Assembly: GCA_944389275.1 (NCBI GenBank)
Contig: CALXLT010000012.1
Location: forward strand, 1 to 64,000
From: an uncultured Spirochaetaceae bacterium
Lineage (GTDB): Bacteria; Spirochaetota; Spirochaetia; Sphaerochaetales; Sphaerochaetaceae
DNA: 64,000 nt
Reading direction: 5' to 3'
A program made the position numbers and the translations under genes. How positions within the stretch are numbered: position 1 is the first letter of the stretch; each line of letters opens with the position of its first letter. Shown here piece by piece: positions 25,461-33,542 of the stretch. The notes beneath the pieces were generated by a model. The model worked only from the letters and a program-made list of their open reading frames with translations. It was not told where the DNA came from and made no database searches.

Positions 25461-25483
25461 ACAGGCCGGTAGATCCGGCCTGT
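25461..25483. terminator. Bidirectional terminator hairpin
   Basis: ACAGGCCGG (25461-25469) and CCGGCCTGT (25475-25483) form a perfect 9-bp stem with a 5-nt loop, between two convergent genes. T-tracts are weak on both sides. Confidence 0.65.
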
Positions 25484-25511
25484 CATCGGGTCTCATAAAG
25501 CTATCTGATGA

Positions 25512-26537
25512 TCAGACATAGTTCTCAAGCGGGTATGTTGGATAGGATAGGGTATCCAGCTGATCGCTTGTCACATAGCCTGCGGGTGCGTTGAGCAGCG
25601 AAGGGATCCGGTTGACGATAGTTGCGCAGGTGTGCTCGACTGTCGCTGGCTTCACGATATGGAACTCCGTATCCGGCTCGCCGGTGATCCACCAGTCGCA
25701 CATATCCCCATCATCAGGTCCATAGACCTTTCCGATAGTCTCCTCCTCGATGGTTATTCCCTGCATTGTCTCGATTGTCACCACCGCGGACATTCCAATG
25801 CAGCGGCCGGCCTTGATCGTCTTGCCAAGTGTTTCGCTGTAGACATCATGGTCCACGATGCATGGGACATGCTTCTGCTCGATTGACTTTATGGTAAGCC
25901 CAAGCTTGCTGCAGATCGCCTCGCTGGCATTCCAGGCGTATGATGGCTCGAACTCAGCGGGGTGGGCGATCTTCTTCTCGAACTCCTCTGGTGTGAGGTC
26001 ACATCCGTGCGCGTTTGCCAGTGCGATTCCGTATTCATCCACGTTATAGGAGTAGGCGCCCTTGATCTTGTCGATCCTGTTGCATGACGCGGCGACGAGG
26101 CCTACCATGTTGATCCAGAATGTGTCCTGCATGCCACTGCCTGTGATTGTGCATCCGTTTTCTTTCGCGAGCGCGTCGAGGCGGTTTGTCATCGCGGCAG
26201 CTGTTGTCCATGGATAGATGGCCTCTTCACATGTTGTGATAACGTTGATGCCTCTTGTCACGCACTTCTCGACATGGTCATAGATATCCTTGATGAACGA
26301 GAACAATGTAACGACCGCGACATCAGCATCGCACTCATCCAGAACCTTATCCGCGTCATTTGAGATGATGATGCCTGTCTTCACTCCCAGCCCCGCGTAG
26401 TCACCGACATCCATGCCGACAATCGCTGGATTGAGGTCAATCGCTCCGACGATCTGCGCGCCATGCTCATGAAGATAGCGAAGGATATACTTGCTCATCT
26501 TTCCGCAGCCATACTGTACGACTCTGATCTTTTCCAT
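25512..26537 (-). CDS. 2,4-diaminopentanoate dehydrogenase-like oxidoreductase
   Basis: A 341-residue NAD(P)-dependent enzyme of the dihydrodipicolinate-reductase-like group. The Rossmann motif [17 protein letters not shown] is at the N-terminus and the C-terminal domain matches the DAP_DH_C family ([16 protein letters not shown] in the middle, [16 protein letters not shown] late). The closest described activity I recall is Ord of oxidative ornithine degradation. The ortAB partner genes are absent here, so the substrate may differ. An AAGGAG ribosome site precedes the ATG. It lies 49 bp downstream of a MerR regulator on the same strand. Confidence 0.7.
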   Translation of the reverse strand: MEKIRVVQYGCGKMSKYILRYLHEHGAQIVGAIDLNPAIVGMDVGDYAGLGVKTGIIISNDADKVLDECDADVAVVTLFSFIKDIYDHVEKCVTRGINVITTCEEAIYPWTTAAAMTNRLDALAKENGCTITGSGMQDTFWINMVGLVAASCNRIDKIKGAYSYNVDEYGIALANAHGCDLTPEEFEKKIAHPAEFEPSYAWNASEAICSKLGLTIKSIEQKHVPCIVDHDVYSETLGKTIKAGRCIGMSAVVTIETMQGITIEEETIGKVYGPDDGDMCDWWITGEPDTEFHIVKPATVEHTCATIVNRIPSLLNAPAGYVTSDQLDTLSYPTYPLENYV

Positions 26538-26586
26538 GTGGAATCTCCTTTTCGCTTATATTCTGAAGTCTGCTGCAGGATGAGAG

Positions 26587-27453
26587 TCAAATTCTTTTTC
26601 TGCTGAAGTCCACAGGAACTTGAAGGCGCAGGAACATCCCCCGCTTCTCATCATCGAATACGTTGAATTCTGTAAGTACCTCGCATATGTAGTCACCGCA
26701 GATGGATAGCCCCTCGCTTTTGCAGTGGCTTAGAAGCATGGACGCGCCTTCGATTTCCTTGTCATAGCTGTCTAGGTATATGCAGGCGTACATGCCGCTG
26801 TCGATGATATCCATCGATAGATGGTAGTCCTCAAGAGCTTTGTCTGCGAATATGAATACGCGGTCTGCCCGGAAGATACCGGAAGCATAATCATCTTTCT
26901 TTATGCTTGTCCCAACGCTGTAGGTATGTATCTGCGGGATGCCTTTGTCCATCAGGTCATGGCGTAAATAGAGCAAGTCACGCTCATATGAGGAGATATC
27001 GTGGGCATAGAAGTCCTCAGGGCAGGGAATTCCATAGATCAGGCGCCTGTCTATGTATTCCAGGGATATCGTTCCTGTCGCAGGTGATTTCCTATACCTT
27101 TCCAAGCTCGATATAGCACGCTCGATAGCATCATGGCGCAGCTTCAGTCCCCTGATCTGACGGTGTATCTGCTCATTCTTCTGTGCGAGTATCGTCTCGA
27201 CCAGAGCGCTGTCATGGCAGTCCAGGACTGAGGCTATCTCTTTGAGGCTCATGCCGAGCTCCTTCATGTATTCTATCAGGTCAAAGCGTGCGTTCTGCTG
27301 TATGTCATAATATCTATAGCCTGTATTGATATCCACATGGCTGGGCTTGAGCAGCCCAAGCTTGTCATAATGCCTAAGGGTTGGGATAGTCGTATGGTTC
27401 ATCGCCGCCATCTTGCCGATTGAAAGAAGGCTGCCCTCGATTCTGCATCTCAT
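26587..27453 (-). CDS. MerR-family transcriptional regulator with effector domain
   Basis: A 288-residue regulator. The N-terminal MerR helix-turn-helix (LSIGKMAAMNHTTIPTLRHY, then DKLGLLKPSHVDINTGYRYY) is followed by a coiled linker and a GyrI-like small-molecule-binding domain from about residue 130 on. Such BltR/BmrR-type proteins activate transport or detoxification genes. Here the dehydrogenase gene follows on the same strand and is the likely target. AAGGTGAG lies 8 nt before the ATG. Confidence 0.85.
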   Translation of the reverse strand: MRCRIEGSLLSIGKMAAMNHTTIPTLRHYDKLGLLKPSHVDINTGYRYYDIQQNARFDLIEYMKELGMSLKEIASVLDCHDSALVETILAQKNEQIHRQIRGLKLRHDAIERAISSLERYRKSPATGTISLEYIDRRLIYGIPCPEDFYAHDISSYERDLLYLRHDLMDKGIPQIHTYSVGTSIKKDDYASGIFRADRVFIFADKALEDYHLSMDIIDSGMYACIYLDSYDKEIEGASMLLSHCKSEGLSICGDYICEVLTEFNVFDDEKRGMFLRLQVPVDFSRKRI

Positions 27454-27531
27454 GAAACTCTCACCTTGCGATAGGGTTTTCTCGTTCTTATTGTATCATG
27501 GATAGCGGGTGGATGGCGCTTTGGAAGAATG

Positions 27532-27553
27532 CGAGGCCGGTTCCCCGGCCTCG
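27532..27553 (-). terminator. Hairpin at the end of the flavodoxin operon
   Basis: CGAGGCCGG (27532-27540) and CCGGCCTCG (27545-27553) form a perfect 9-bp stem with a 4-nt loop, directly after the flavodoxin stop on the minus strand. The T-tract after it is weak. Confidence 0.6.
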
Positions 27554-27560
27554 GCATCGG

Positions 27561-27980
27561 TCATGATATAAGTGCGTCAGCGGCTTTCCTCAAGGCCTCT
27601 ATCGCGTCATCGTCCGGAGCTTCATTCGCGATGACCGGCTCTGACGCAAGGACAGCCCCGTCTGCAAGGCATCTGTCCTCCCAGTTCCTCATCCACTCCC
27701 CGTCGCCCCATCCATAGGAGCCGAAGAGCATTATCCTCTTTCCCGAAAGGCTTTTCTCGATCGACGCGAACATAGGCTCGAACACATCCTCTTCCAGGAC
27801 CTCCGCTCCCATTGCCGGGCAGCCGAAAGCGAATGCGTCATATGATGCTATATCCCCAGGCCCGAACGCTGCTGGATCGATGGTCTCCACATCAGCCTTT
27901 CCCTGTAGCTCATCTGCAATGGCGTTCGCCATCGCTTCCGTGTTGCCTGTTCCTGAATAGTAAACAAGCGCAATCTTCAT
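27561..27980 (-). CDS. Short-chain flavodoxin
   Basis: A 139-residue flavodoxin with the FMN-phosphate loop YYSGTGNTEAMANAIA at residues 8-23, the isoalloxazine loop GCPAMGAEVLEE near 60, and LFGSYGWGDGEWM near 90. It is a low-potential electron carrier that replaces ferredoxin when iron is scarce. It follows a DUF3793 gene by 9 bp, behind a GAGGAGG ribosome site, and both are governed by a promoter with two palindromes, which supports metal-dependent control. Confidence 0.92.
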   Translation of the reverse strand: MKIALVYYSGTGNTEAMANAIADELQGKADVETIDPAAFGPGDIASYDAFAFGCPAMGAEVLEEDVFEPMFASIEKSLSGKRIMLFGSYGWGDGEWMRNWEDRCLADGAVLASEPVIANEAPDDDAIEALRKAADALIS

Positions 27981-27989
27981 CTTTCCTCC

Positions 27990-28520
27990 TCAGGCTGTCA
28001 CGCACAGCCTTGCTATATCTGTTCCGCTGGAAAAGCATTCAAGATACTTCCTGCGGCATTTTGCCCATTTCTGCAGGATCCGCTCCGCGTTCTCCTTATC
28101 CGAATAGACTTTCCATAGTCCTGAATAGAGAGCGTTGCGTCCTTTGTTCTCAATGAATCCCTTCACATCCTCTGGCGGGTAGCCCAGGAAAAGCCCGACT
28201 TCATGCGGGCATGGCGTTGAAAGGAATCTCGCCCTTAGGAATTCAAGTTTCCCGTCAATTGATTCAGGGTAGCCAAGATGCCCCAGGATCCAGGAAGAGA
28301 GGGGAGAGGATAGAGCTTTCTCAAGCTTATCCTTCCTATACACGAGTATGAGTCCCTGTCCTTTCCTGTTTGCCAGCGTGAAGAACTGCAGGCCTCTCTT
28401 TTCCAGTTTGATCATACACGTCTCCATATTCTCTGCATTAGCTATGGAAAGCAGCGAAGCTGGCTTCATATTTGCCAGTGTCGGCGAAGCGTGCGTGACA
28501 AGAAGTTCCTCGAATCCCAT
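27990..28520 (-). CDS. DUF3793 family protein
   Basis: A 176-residue protein with the DUF3793 signatures: ASPTLANMKPASLLSI near the start, CPHEVGLFLGYPPEDVKGFI near residue 105, and GLWKVYSDKENAERIL near 135. The family is common next to flavodoxin and iron-transport genes in anaerobes; its biochemical role is unknown. A GGAGG ribosome site precedes the ATG. It heads the flavodoxin operon, with a 16-bp palindrome only 12 bp upstream of the start codon. Confidence 0.85.
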   Translation of the reverse strand: MGFEELLVTHASPTLANMKPASLLSIANAENMETCMIKLEKRGLQFFTLANRKGQGLILVYRKDKLEKALSSPLSSWILGHLGYPESIDGKLEFLRARFLSTPCPHEVGLFLGYPPEDVKGFIENKGRNALYSGLWKVYSDKENAERILQKWAKCRRKYLECFSSGTDIARLCVTA

Positions 28521-28531
28521 TCGTCCTCCAT

Positions 28532-28547
28532 GTTAGCTGCGGCTAAC
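28532..28547. promoter_or_regulatory. Palindromic operator, copy 1 (GTTAGC-N4-GCTAAC)
   Basis: GTTAGCTGCGGCTAAC lies just upstream of the ribosome site of the DUF3793 gene. It shares both 6-bp half-sites and the 4-bp spacing with copy 2 at 28639-28654. The half-site resembles the centre of DtxR/IdeR sites (GGTTAGSCTAACC). Confidence 0.65.
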
Positions 28548-28623
28548 CCATCTGCGTTGAATATTGGATATCCATGACGCGGAAGAGAAGGATAGGATCC
28601 TCCTGCGATAGATATCCAAAGGC

Positions 28624-28653
28624 ATCATAGCATATTTAGTTAGCAATTGCTAA
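28624..28653 (-). promoter_or_regulatory. Candidate promoter of the DUF3793-flavodoxin operon
   Basis: On the minus strand TTAGCA (28653-28648), 18 bp and TATGAT (28629-28624). The -35 lies within operator copy 2, so a bound repressor would block RNA polymerase. It predicts a leader of roughly 95-100 nt that contains copy 1. Confidence 0.45.
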
Positions 28654-28654
28654 C
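28639..28654. promoter_or_regulatory. Palindromic operator, copy 2 (GTTAGC-N4-GCTAAC)
   Basis: GTTAGCAATTGCTAAC is a perfect 16-bp palindrome with the same half-sites and spacing as copy 1, 107 bp away. It overlaps the predicted -35 of the flavodoxin operon. Confidence 0.7.
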
Positions 28655-28781
28655 CATATTTGCTGTTTTTCTCTTCCTTTTTTCTGAAAGCTGAAGTGGT
28701 AGAAGCTTTCAAAGGTCCAGGATGGATTTTCCGGTATATTCTGATCAGGATAATTTCAATCCATGGGTTGTCTTGAATTTG

Positions 28782-28818
28782 TTGAATCTAAATTCATTGA
28801 AATTAAATTCAATGATTG
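28782..28818. repeat. 37-bp direct repeat with internal palindrome, copy 1
   Basis: Contains TCATTGAA (28794-28801), a 6-bp spacer and TTCAATGA (28808-28815), which are exact reverse complements. Copy 2 starts 67 bp downstream and differs at 7 of 37 positions. The arrangement before an ATPase-nuclease gene suggests operator sites. Confidence 0.65.
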
Positions 28819-28848
28819 TGCGTGAGCTGGATTTCTTATATGATTATA

Positions 28849-28885
28849 TTGAAATCAGATTCATTGAAATTGAGTTCAATGACTG
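28849..28885. repeat. 37-bp direct repeat with internal palindrome, copy 2
   Basis: Contains TCATTGAA (28861-28868) and TTCAATGA (28875-28882). All 16 arm positions are identical to copy 1 while the flanks and spacer drift, which argues that the arms are selected. It abuts the GGGAGGTG ribosome site of the ATPase gene. Confidence 0.65.
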
Positions 28886-28895
28886 GGAGGTGCTT

Positions 28896-30308
28896 ATGTT
28901 CCTTTCTCGTAGGGCAGAGCTGCAGCGTATGGAATCCTTTTTTGCATCGAGTGGCAGGGCCGCGTTGGTTTATGGGAAAAGAAGAGTTGGGAAAACCCGC
29001 CTTGTTTCCGAGTCGTCAAAAGCCTATCCCGGTAAGATAATAAGTTATCTCTGTACCAAGGAAAGCTATGATGTCAATCTTGCAGATCTTATAAGCGAAT
29101 ATTGCTTTATCTTCAATGATTCCAATCGTTCTTTTAGCTCGTTTCCTGACTTCTTCCGATTCCTGAAGAACCTCGATGAGGAGATTCTGGTGATTCTTGA
29201 TGAATATAACAATCTCAAGGAGGGATACGGTGGTGTTCAGACTGATTCGATGATGCAGAGGATCCTTGATGTTTTGGCTGGAAGCAAGGTGAAGGTGGTC
29301 CTGCTGGGTTCAGAAATCACGATGATGAAGGAATTGCTGGATAGCGATAATCCGCTTTTTGATCGTTTTGATCTTACCATCCATCTTGAGCCTTTCGATT
29401 ACTATGATAGCGCGTTATTCTTTCCTGATTCAGCTTTGCGATGGAAAGTGGATACTATTGCGGTTTTCGGTGGCTTGCCTGCTGCTCTGGAACAGGTTGA
29501 TATCTCATCATCGCTTGCTTCGAACATAAAGGAATTGTTTCTGGAGCCCGAGGGAAGAGTCCGTACTCTGGTAGAGCGGACTATTATGCAGGAGTATCGT
29601 AAGCTTGGATCTGTCTTCTCGTTGCTGACACAGCTTGGCAACGGGAAGAAGACATATGGGGAATTGAAGGAGAAGATCGATCCTCATAACACGGGGAATC
29701 TTTCAAAGCTTCTAAAGAAGCTTATTGATAATGAAACTGTTGTATGTATCCATCCGATAAATCGGAAGGAGGATAGGAAAACCACATTCTATGCCATCAG
29801 CGATAATCTGCTGAGATTCTATTTCACATATGTCCATCCAAATCGTTCCCGTATACAGCAATTCGGTGTGGATGCCGTATTCGAGCAGTTCGTGGAGCCT
29901 TCATTATCTACTTACCTGAGCTATCGCTTTGAGGATATTGCCCGTTCCTATTTCTCTCGTTCCGTAAAAAGCGGATCGCTGAAAGGCGTGATTGATGTCG
30001 GAACATATTGGTATGACGATAAGAAGAGACATAAGAATGGTGATTTCGATTGCGCTGTTTCGTATGGAGATGGATATGATATCTTCGAAGTGAAGCATCT
30101 TTCAGCGCCGATGGATCGTACTTTGGCTGATGCGGAGATCAGGAAAATCCAGGAGATCGGCGCAATGAATGTAAAGCATATCGGCTTCGTTTCCCTTGAA
30201 GGTTTCTCCTTCACCGATCCTGATTATGTCCTTATATCAGGCAAGGAGCTTTTCTCCCCAGAGCTGGAAACGCCTGCTTGCAGGAAAAAGCATGATCAGC
30301 TTGGCTGA
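28896..30308 (+). CDS. DUF234-type AAA ATPase with nuclease-like C-terminus
   Basis: A 470-residue protein of the archaeal-type ATPase/DUF234 family. It begins MFLSRRAELQRMESFF, then Walker A YGKRRVGKT (27-34) and Walker B VILDEYN near 110. A winged-helix segment lies in the middle (TYGELKEKIDPHNTGNLSKL), and the C-terminal region has GDFDCAV followed by DIFEVK, a PD-(D/E)XK pattern. The start at 28896 follows a GGGAGGTG ribosome site; an upstream in-frame start would run through the two repeat copies. It shares architecture with the gene at 10010. Suspected defence or mobile function; unproven. Confidence 0.8.
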   Translation: MFLSRRAELQRMESFFASSGRAALVYGKRRVGKTRLVSESSKAYPGKIISYLCTKESYDVNLADLISEYCFIFNDSNRSFSSFPDFFRFLKNLDEEILVILDEYNNLKEGYGGVQTDSMMQRILDVLAGSKVKVVLLGSEITMMKELLDSDNPLFDRFDLTIHLEPFDYYDSALFFPDSALRWKVDTIAVFGGLPAALEQVDISSSLASNIKELFLEPEGRVRTLVERTIMQEYRKLGSVFSLLTQLGNGKKTYGELKEKIDPHNTGNLSKLLKKLIDNETVVCIHPINRKEDRKTTFYAISDNLLRFYFTYVHPNRSRIQQFGVDAVFEQFVEPSLSTYLSYRFEDIARSYFSRSVKSGSLKGVIDVGTYWYDDKKRHKNGDFDCAVSYGDGYDIFEVKHLSAPMDRTLADAEIRKIQEIGAMNVKHIGFVSLEGFSFTDPDYVLISGKELFSPELETPACRKKHDQLG

Positions 30309-30317
30309 AGCTGTTAA

Positions 30318-31631
30318 TCAGTTCCTGCTGTCCTCTTTCGGAAGGATCAGATTCAGGATGATCGCGACGATGGCGGAGATGACAACGGGGGATGAGGCGA
30401 ATACCAGCGTCACCCATTCCGGGAACTGCGCCAGGGATTCGCTGACCATGCTCACTCCCATTCCCAGCGCCGCGGAGAGGCCTACTATAGACGTGTTGCG
30501 ATAGCTCATCGGCTGCATCGCGACAAGCTTCATCCCTGTCATCGCTATTGATGCGAAGACTGAGACGGTCGCGCCGCCGAGAACGCATTGCGGTATTGTC
30601 GTAAGAAGAGCCGAGAACCTCGGAACAAGCCCAGCTGCCAGAAGCATCAATGCAGTCAATGCCAATGTTCTCCTATTCACCACTTTCGTGGAGGAGACGA
30701 TTCCCACATTCTGTGAATACGTTGCATTCGGCAGTCCTCCAAAGATTGCGGATATCATATTCGATACCCCGAATCCTATGATGCCTCCTCTCAGCTCATC
30801 CCCGCTTGGCTCCCTGTCCATCCCTCCGATTGTCGTTGCCGACATATCGCCTATGGCCTGGACCGCGTTGATGGCGAAGAGCAACGAGAAGGCAAGGGAA
30901 GAGGAGAATTCGAACTTTATTCCGAATGGGGCTATCTTAGGCAGCGAGAATAGTCCGGATGTCCCTATCGCGCTGAGATCGATCATGCCAAAGCACGCGG
31001 AGAGCACATAGCCTGCGGCAATGCCGATAAGGATCGATGCCAGCTTAAGCATTCCTTTTCCGAAATGATTGAGTACCGTGACCGTTATGAGCGTGAAGAT
31101 CGATACCAGCCAGTTCTGCCACGAACCGAACGCGGCGTTGCCTGTCCCTCCGGCCATATAGCTTATCGCGGTAGGGTACAGTGAGAGCCCGATCGTGAAG
31201 ACGACGGTTCCGGTAATGAGCGGGGGAAAAAGCTTCTGCAAGTGCTTTGCGAAGATACCGATCACGATCGCTATAGCGCCACCTATGAGCTGCGCCCCGA
31301 AGATCTCGGCAATGCCTGATTTCCCTGCGATATCCTGCATCGTCGCGAGGTACGCGAAGCTTACTCCCATTATGATAGGAAGCCTTGCTCCGCAGATCCC
31401 TTTCACTCCGAAGAGCTGAAGCAAGGTGGAGACAGCGGCACAGAAAAGGGATGACTGTATCAGCAGTATCCTCATGTCGCTTGCCAGTCCTGCAGCCGAT
31501 GAGATTATTATCGCAGGCGTGACGCAGCCCACGATCATCGCAACGAGGTGCTGCAATGCAAGAGGCAATGAGTACCTGAGAGAAGGGAGCCTGCCGTTTT
31601 CCTGGAAAAGAAGATATCTGCTGTCATCCAT
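30318..31631 (-). CDS. NCS2 family purine (xanthine/urate-type) permease
   Basis: A 437-residue membrane protein of the nucleobase-cation symporter-2 family with about 14 hydrophobic segments. Diagnostic stretches are the GVKGICGARLPIIMGVSFAY region near residue 75, and NATYSQNVGIVSSTKVVNRR near 305, which corresponds to the QNxG substrate motif of xanthine and urate permeases. It probably imports xanthine or a related purine with a cation. A TACAAT ends 6 nt before the ATG, with an AGGA in between. It converges with the ATPase gene, ending 9 bp from it. Confidence 0.88.
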   Translation of the reverse strand: MDDSRYLLFQENGRLPSLRYSLPLALQHLVAMIVGCVTPAIIISSAAGLASDMRILLIQSSLFCAAVSTLLQLFGVKGICGARLPIIMGVSFAYLATMQDIAGKSGIAEIFGAQLIGGAIAIVIGIFAKHLQKLFPPLITGTVVFTIGLSLYPTAISYMAGGTGNAAFGSWQNWLVSIFTLITVTVLNHFGKGMLKLASILIGIAAGYVLSACFGMIDLSAIGTSGLFSLPKIAPFGIKFEFSSSLAFSLLFAINAVQAIGDMSATTIGGMDREPSGDELRGGIIGFGVSNMISAIFGGLPNATYSQNVGIVSSTKVVNRRTLALTALMLLAAGLVPRFSALLTTIPQCVLGGATVSVFASIAMTGMKLVAMQPMSYRNTSIVGLSAALGMGVSMVSESLAQFPEWVTLVFASSPVVISAIVAIILNLILPKEDSRN

Positions 31632-31637
31632 TTTCCT

Positions 31638-31643
31638 ATTGTA
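31638..31643 (-). promoter_or_regulatory. Candidate -10 of the purine permease gene (leaderless type)
   Basis: TACAAT on the minus strand, then AGGAAA and the ATG at 31631. The -35 is weak. AGGA could act as a partial ribosome site, so this case is ambiguous. Confidence 0.4.
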
Positions 31644-31744
31644 TCACGGAAAGTGAAATCGACAGATAATTCACGGGAGCCCCATATCTGTTGATGATAG
31701 GAGGAGATCTGCTTTACTCTATCTCATAAGTGATGGAGGTAGAG

Positions 31745-33538
31745 ATGCTGTACCCTGAGATGAATGAAGCAAGGAATATCATGGATCTTGGAGGAGCCTG
31801 GCTTTTCCGGCTTGATGATGGAAAGCATTCGGAAGGCTATGCGGATCCAGCTTTCTTTGATGAGGCCAATCTGATGGCTGTCCCTGCTGCATATAATGAC
31901 CTGAATGAGGATCCAGCATTCAGAAGCCATTGCGGCTGGGCTTACTATAAGCGCTCGTTCACCATTCCAAGAACACTGGCATCCGAGCGTCTGGTGCTTC
32001 GCTTCGATGCTGTCACGCATTACGCGAAGGTCTATCTTGATGGAGAGCTTGTAGCCGAGCATAAGGGAGGATTCCTTCCGTTTGAGGTCGATGCAACGGG
32101 AAAGATCGTGCCAGGGAGGGAGTCTGAGCTTATCGTTGCCGTCAGCAACAGGATAGATCATTCCACTCTGCCGATGGGCAATGAGGAAGGCACTGCTTTC
32201 TTCGGCTCTGACAACGCAGATGTCCCAAGCGTGATCGCGGCAAAGGCATGGCGAAAGCCTGTGAATCTCCCGAACTTCGATTTCTTCAATTATGCTGGAA
32301 TCATAAGGCCCGTACGGCTGTACACGACACCGAAGGAATATATCCAGGATATCTCGATAACCACTGAGGTTTCCGGAAACGATGGAATAGTCAGCTTTGA
32401 TGTGGAGACTTCCGTGCCAGGGCGGGTTTCCATAACGATTGAGGACAGGGAAGGAAAGACTGTCGCAGCTGGCAGCGATAAGCTTGTCATCAAGGATGCC
32501 CATCTCTGGTGGCCCTATCCCGGGGATCCTTATTTATATAAGGCGACCGTGATGTTCGGCAGCGATGTATATACGCTCAATGTCGGGATAAGGACTGTCG
32601 AGGTGAATGGGACTGGGTTCCTTATCAATGGCAAGCCGTTCTATTTCAAGGGATTCGGCAAGCATGAGGACAGCGCTATCCACGGCAGAGGCTTTGATTT
32701 TGTCCTTGATGTGAAAGACATAAGCATGATCCACTGGATGAATGCCAACTCCTTCCGCACAAGCCATTACCCATATGCTGAGGAGATGTATGATCTCTGC
32801 GACAGGGAAGGGATTGTCATCATCGACGAGACTCCTGCCGTAGGTATCGGCGGAACAAGCGAGGATATCTACAAGGTAGGACGCTTCCAGGAGCATCATA
32901 GGGCTATCATCCATGATCTGATCAAGCGTGACAGGAATCATCCATCTGTGGTGATGTGGTCGATGGGAAATGAGCCTGATGTCGTGACGTTCCCTGATTC
33001 CGCTTATGACTACTGGCATTCGCTGTATGAGTATACCAAGACCCTTGATAAGCAGTGCCGTCCTGTGACATTCGTATGCAACCAGAACAATTATGAGCGG
33101 GATAGGATCACGCGTGAGATGGATGTGGTATGCATCAATCGCTATTATGGCTGGTACAATCTATCAGGAGACATGGATGCAGCCTGCTATGCTCTCAACC
33201 TTGAGCTTGATTTCTGGGAGAAGATATGTAAGCCTGTGATCCTCACTGAGTATGGCGCAGATACGCTTCCGGGCTTTCATCTTTCTGTCCCTGAGATGTT
33301 CAGCGAGGAATTCCAGACGATGTATTACGACAGGATTAACAGCGAGCTGGACAAGAGATCGTTCATCATAGGTGAACATCCATGGAATTTCGCGGATTTC
33401 AGCACGATCCAGGGGCCGATGAGGGCAGATGGCAACCGCAAGGGATTGCTGACCCGGGACAGAAGGCCTAAGGCCGCGGCTCATTATTTCCGTAAGCGAT
33501 GGGGTGATATCCCAAGCTTTGGCTATAAGGAAACATGA
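31745..33538 (+). CDS. uidA: Beta-glucuronidase (GH2)
   Basis: A 597-residue glycoside hydrolase family 2 enzyme. It has the jelly-roll N-terminal domain (CGWAYYKRSFTIPR), an immunoglobulin-like domain, and a TIM barrel with the acid/base Glu410 in WSMGNEPD and the nucleophile Glu502 in TEYGADT. NRKGLLTRDRRPK near the end holds the asparagine-lysine pair that binds the glucuronate carboxylate. Loop 1 after DETPAVG is short compared with E. coli UidA. No signal peptide, so it is cytoplasmic. The start at 31745 follows GGAGGT and matches the usual MLYP start; a GTG at 31730 is less likely. No glucuronide transporter is adjacent. Confidence 0.93.
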   Translation: MLYPEMNEARNIMDLGGAWLFRLDDGKHSEGYADPAFFDEANLMAVPAAYNDLNEDPAFRSHCGWAYYKRSFTIPRTLASERLVLRFDAVTHYAKVYLDGELVAEHKGGFLPFEVDATGKIVPGRESELIVAVSNRIDHSTLPMGNEEGTAFFGSDNADVPSVIAAKAWRKPVNLPNFDFFNYAGIIRPVRLYTTPKEYIQDISITTEVSGNDGIVSFDVETSVPGRVSITIEDREGKTVAAGSDKLVIKDAHLWWPYPGDPYLYKATVMFGSDVYTLNVGIRTVEVNGTGFLINGKPFYFKGFGKHEDSAIHGRGFDFVLDVKDISMIHWMNANSFRTSHYPYAEEMYDLCDREGIVIIDETPAVGIGGTSEDIYKVGRFQEHHRAIIHDLIKRDRNHPSVVMWSMGNEPDVVTFPDSAYDYWHSLYEYTKTLDKQCRPVTFVCNQNNYERDRITREMDVVCINRYYGWYNLSGDMDAACYALNLELDFWEKICKPVILTEYGADTLPGFHLSVPEMFSEEFQTMYYDRINSELDKRSFIIGEHPWNFADFSTIQGPMRADGNRKGLLTRDRRPKAAAHYFRKRWGDIPSFGYKET

Positions 33539-33542
33539 ATCA

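Larger units (their letters stand above)
28521..28895. other. Divergent regulatory region between DUF3793/flavodoxin and ATPase genes
   Basis: 375 bp without an intact gene but dense in symmetric elements. It holds two GTTAGC-N4-GCTAAC palindromes on the side of the DUF3793 operon, a GAAAGCT/AGCTTTC hairpin near 28686-28710, and two copies of a 37-bp repeat containing TCATTGAA-N6-TTCAATGA before the ATPase gene. A frame open from 28722 through the repeats is unlikely to be coding. Confidence 0.6.

Noticed and set aside
28722-28895. N-terminal extension of the DUF234 ATPase starting at 28722
   Set aside because: It would be translated through two palindromic repeats and precedes the conserved start of the family; the ATG at 28896 has a GGGAGGTG site.
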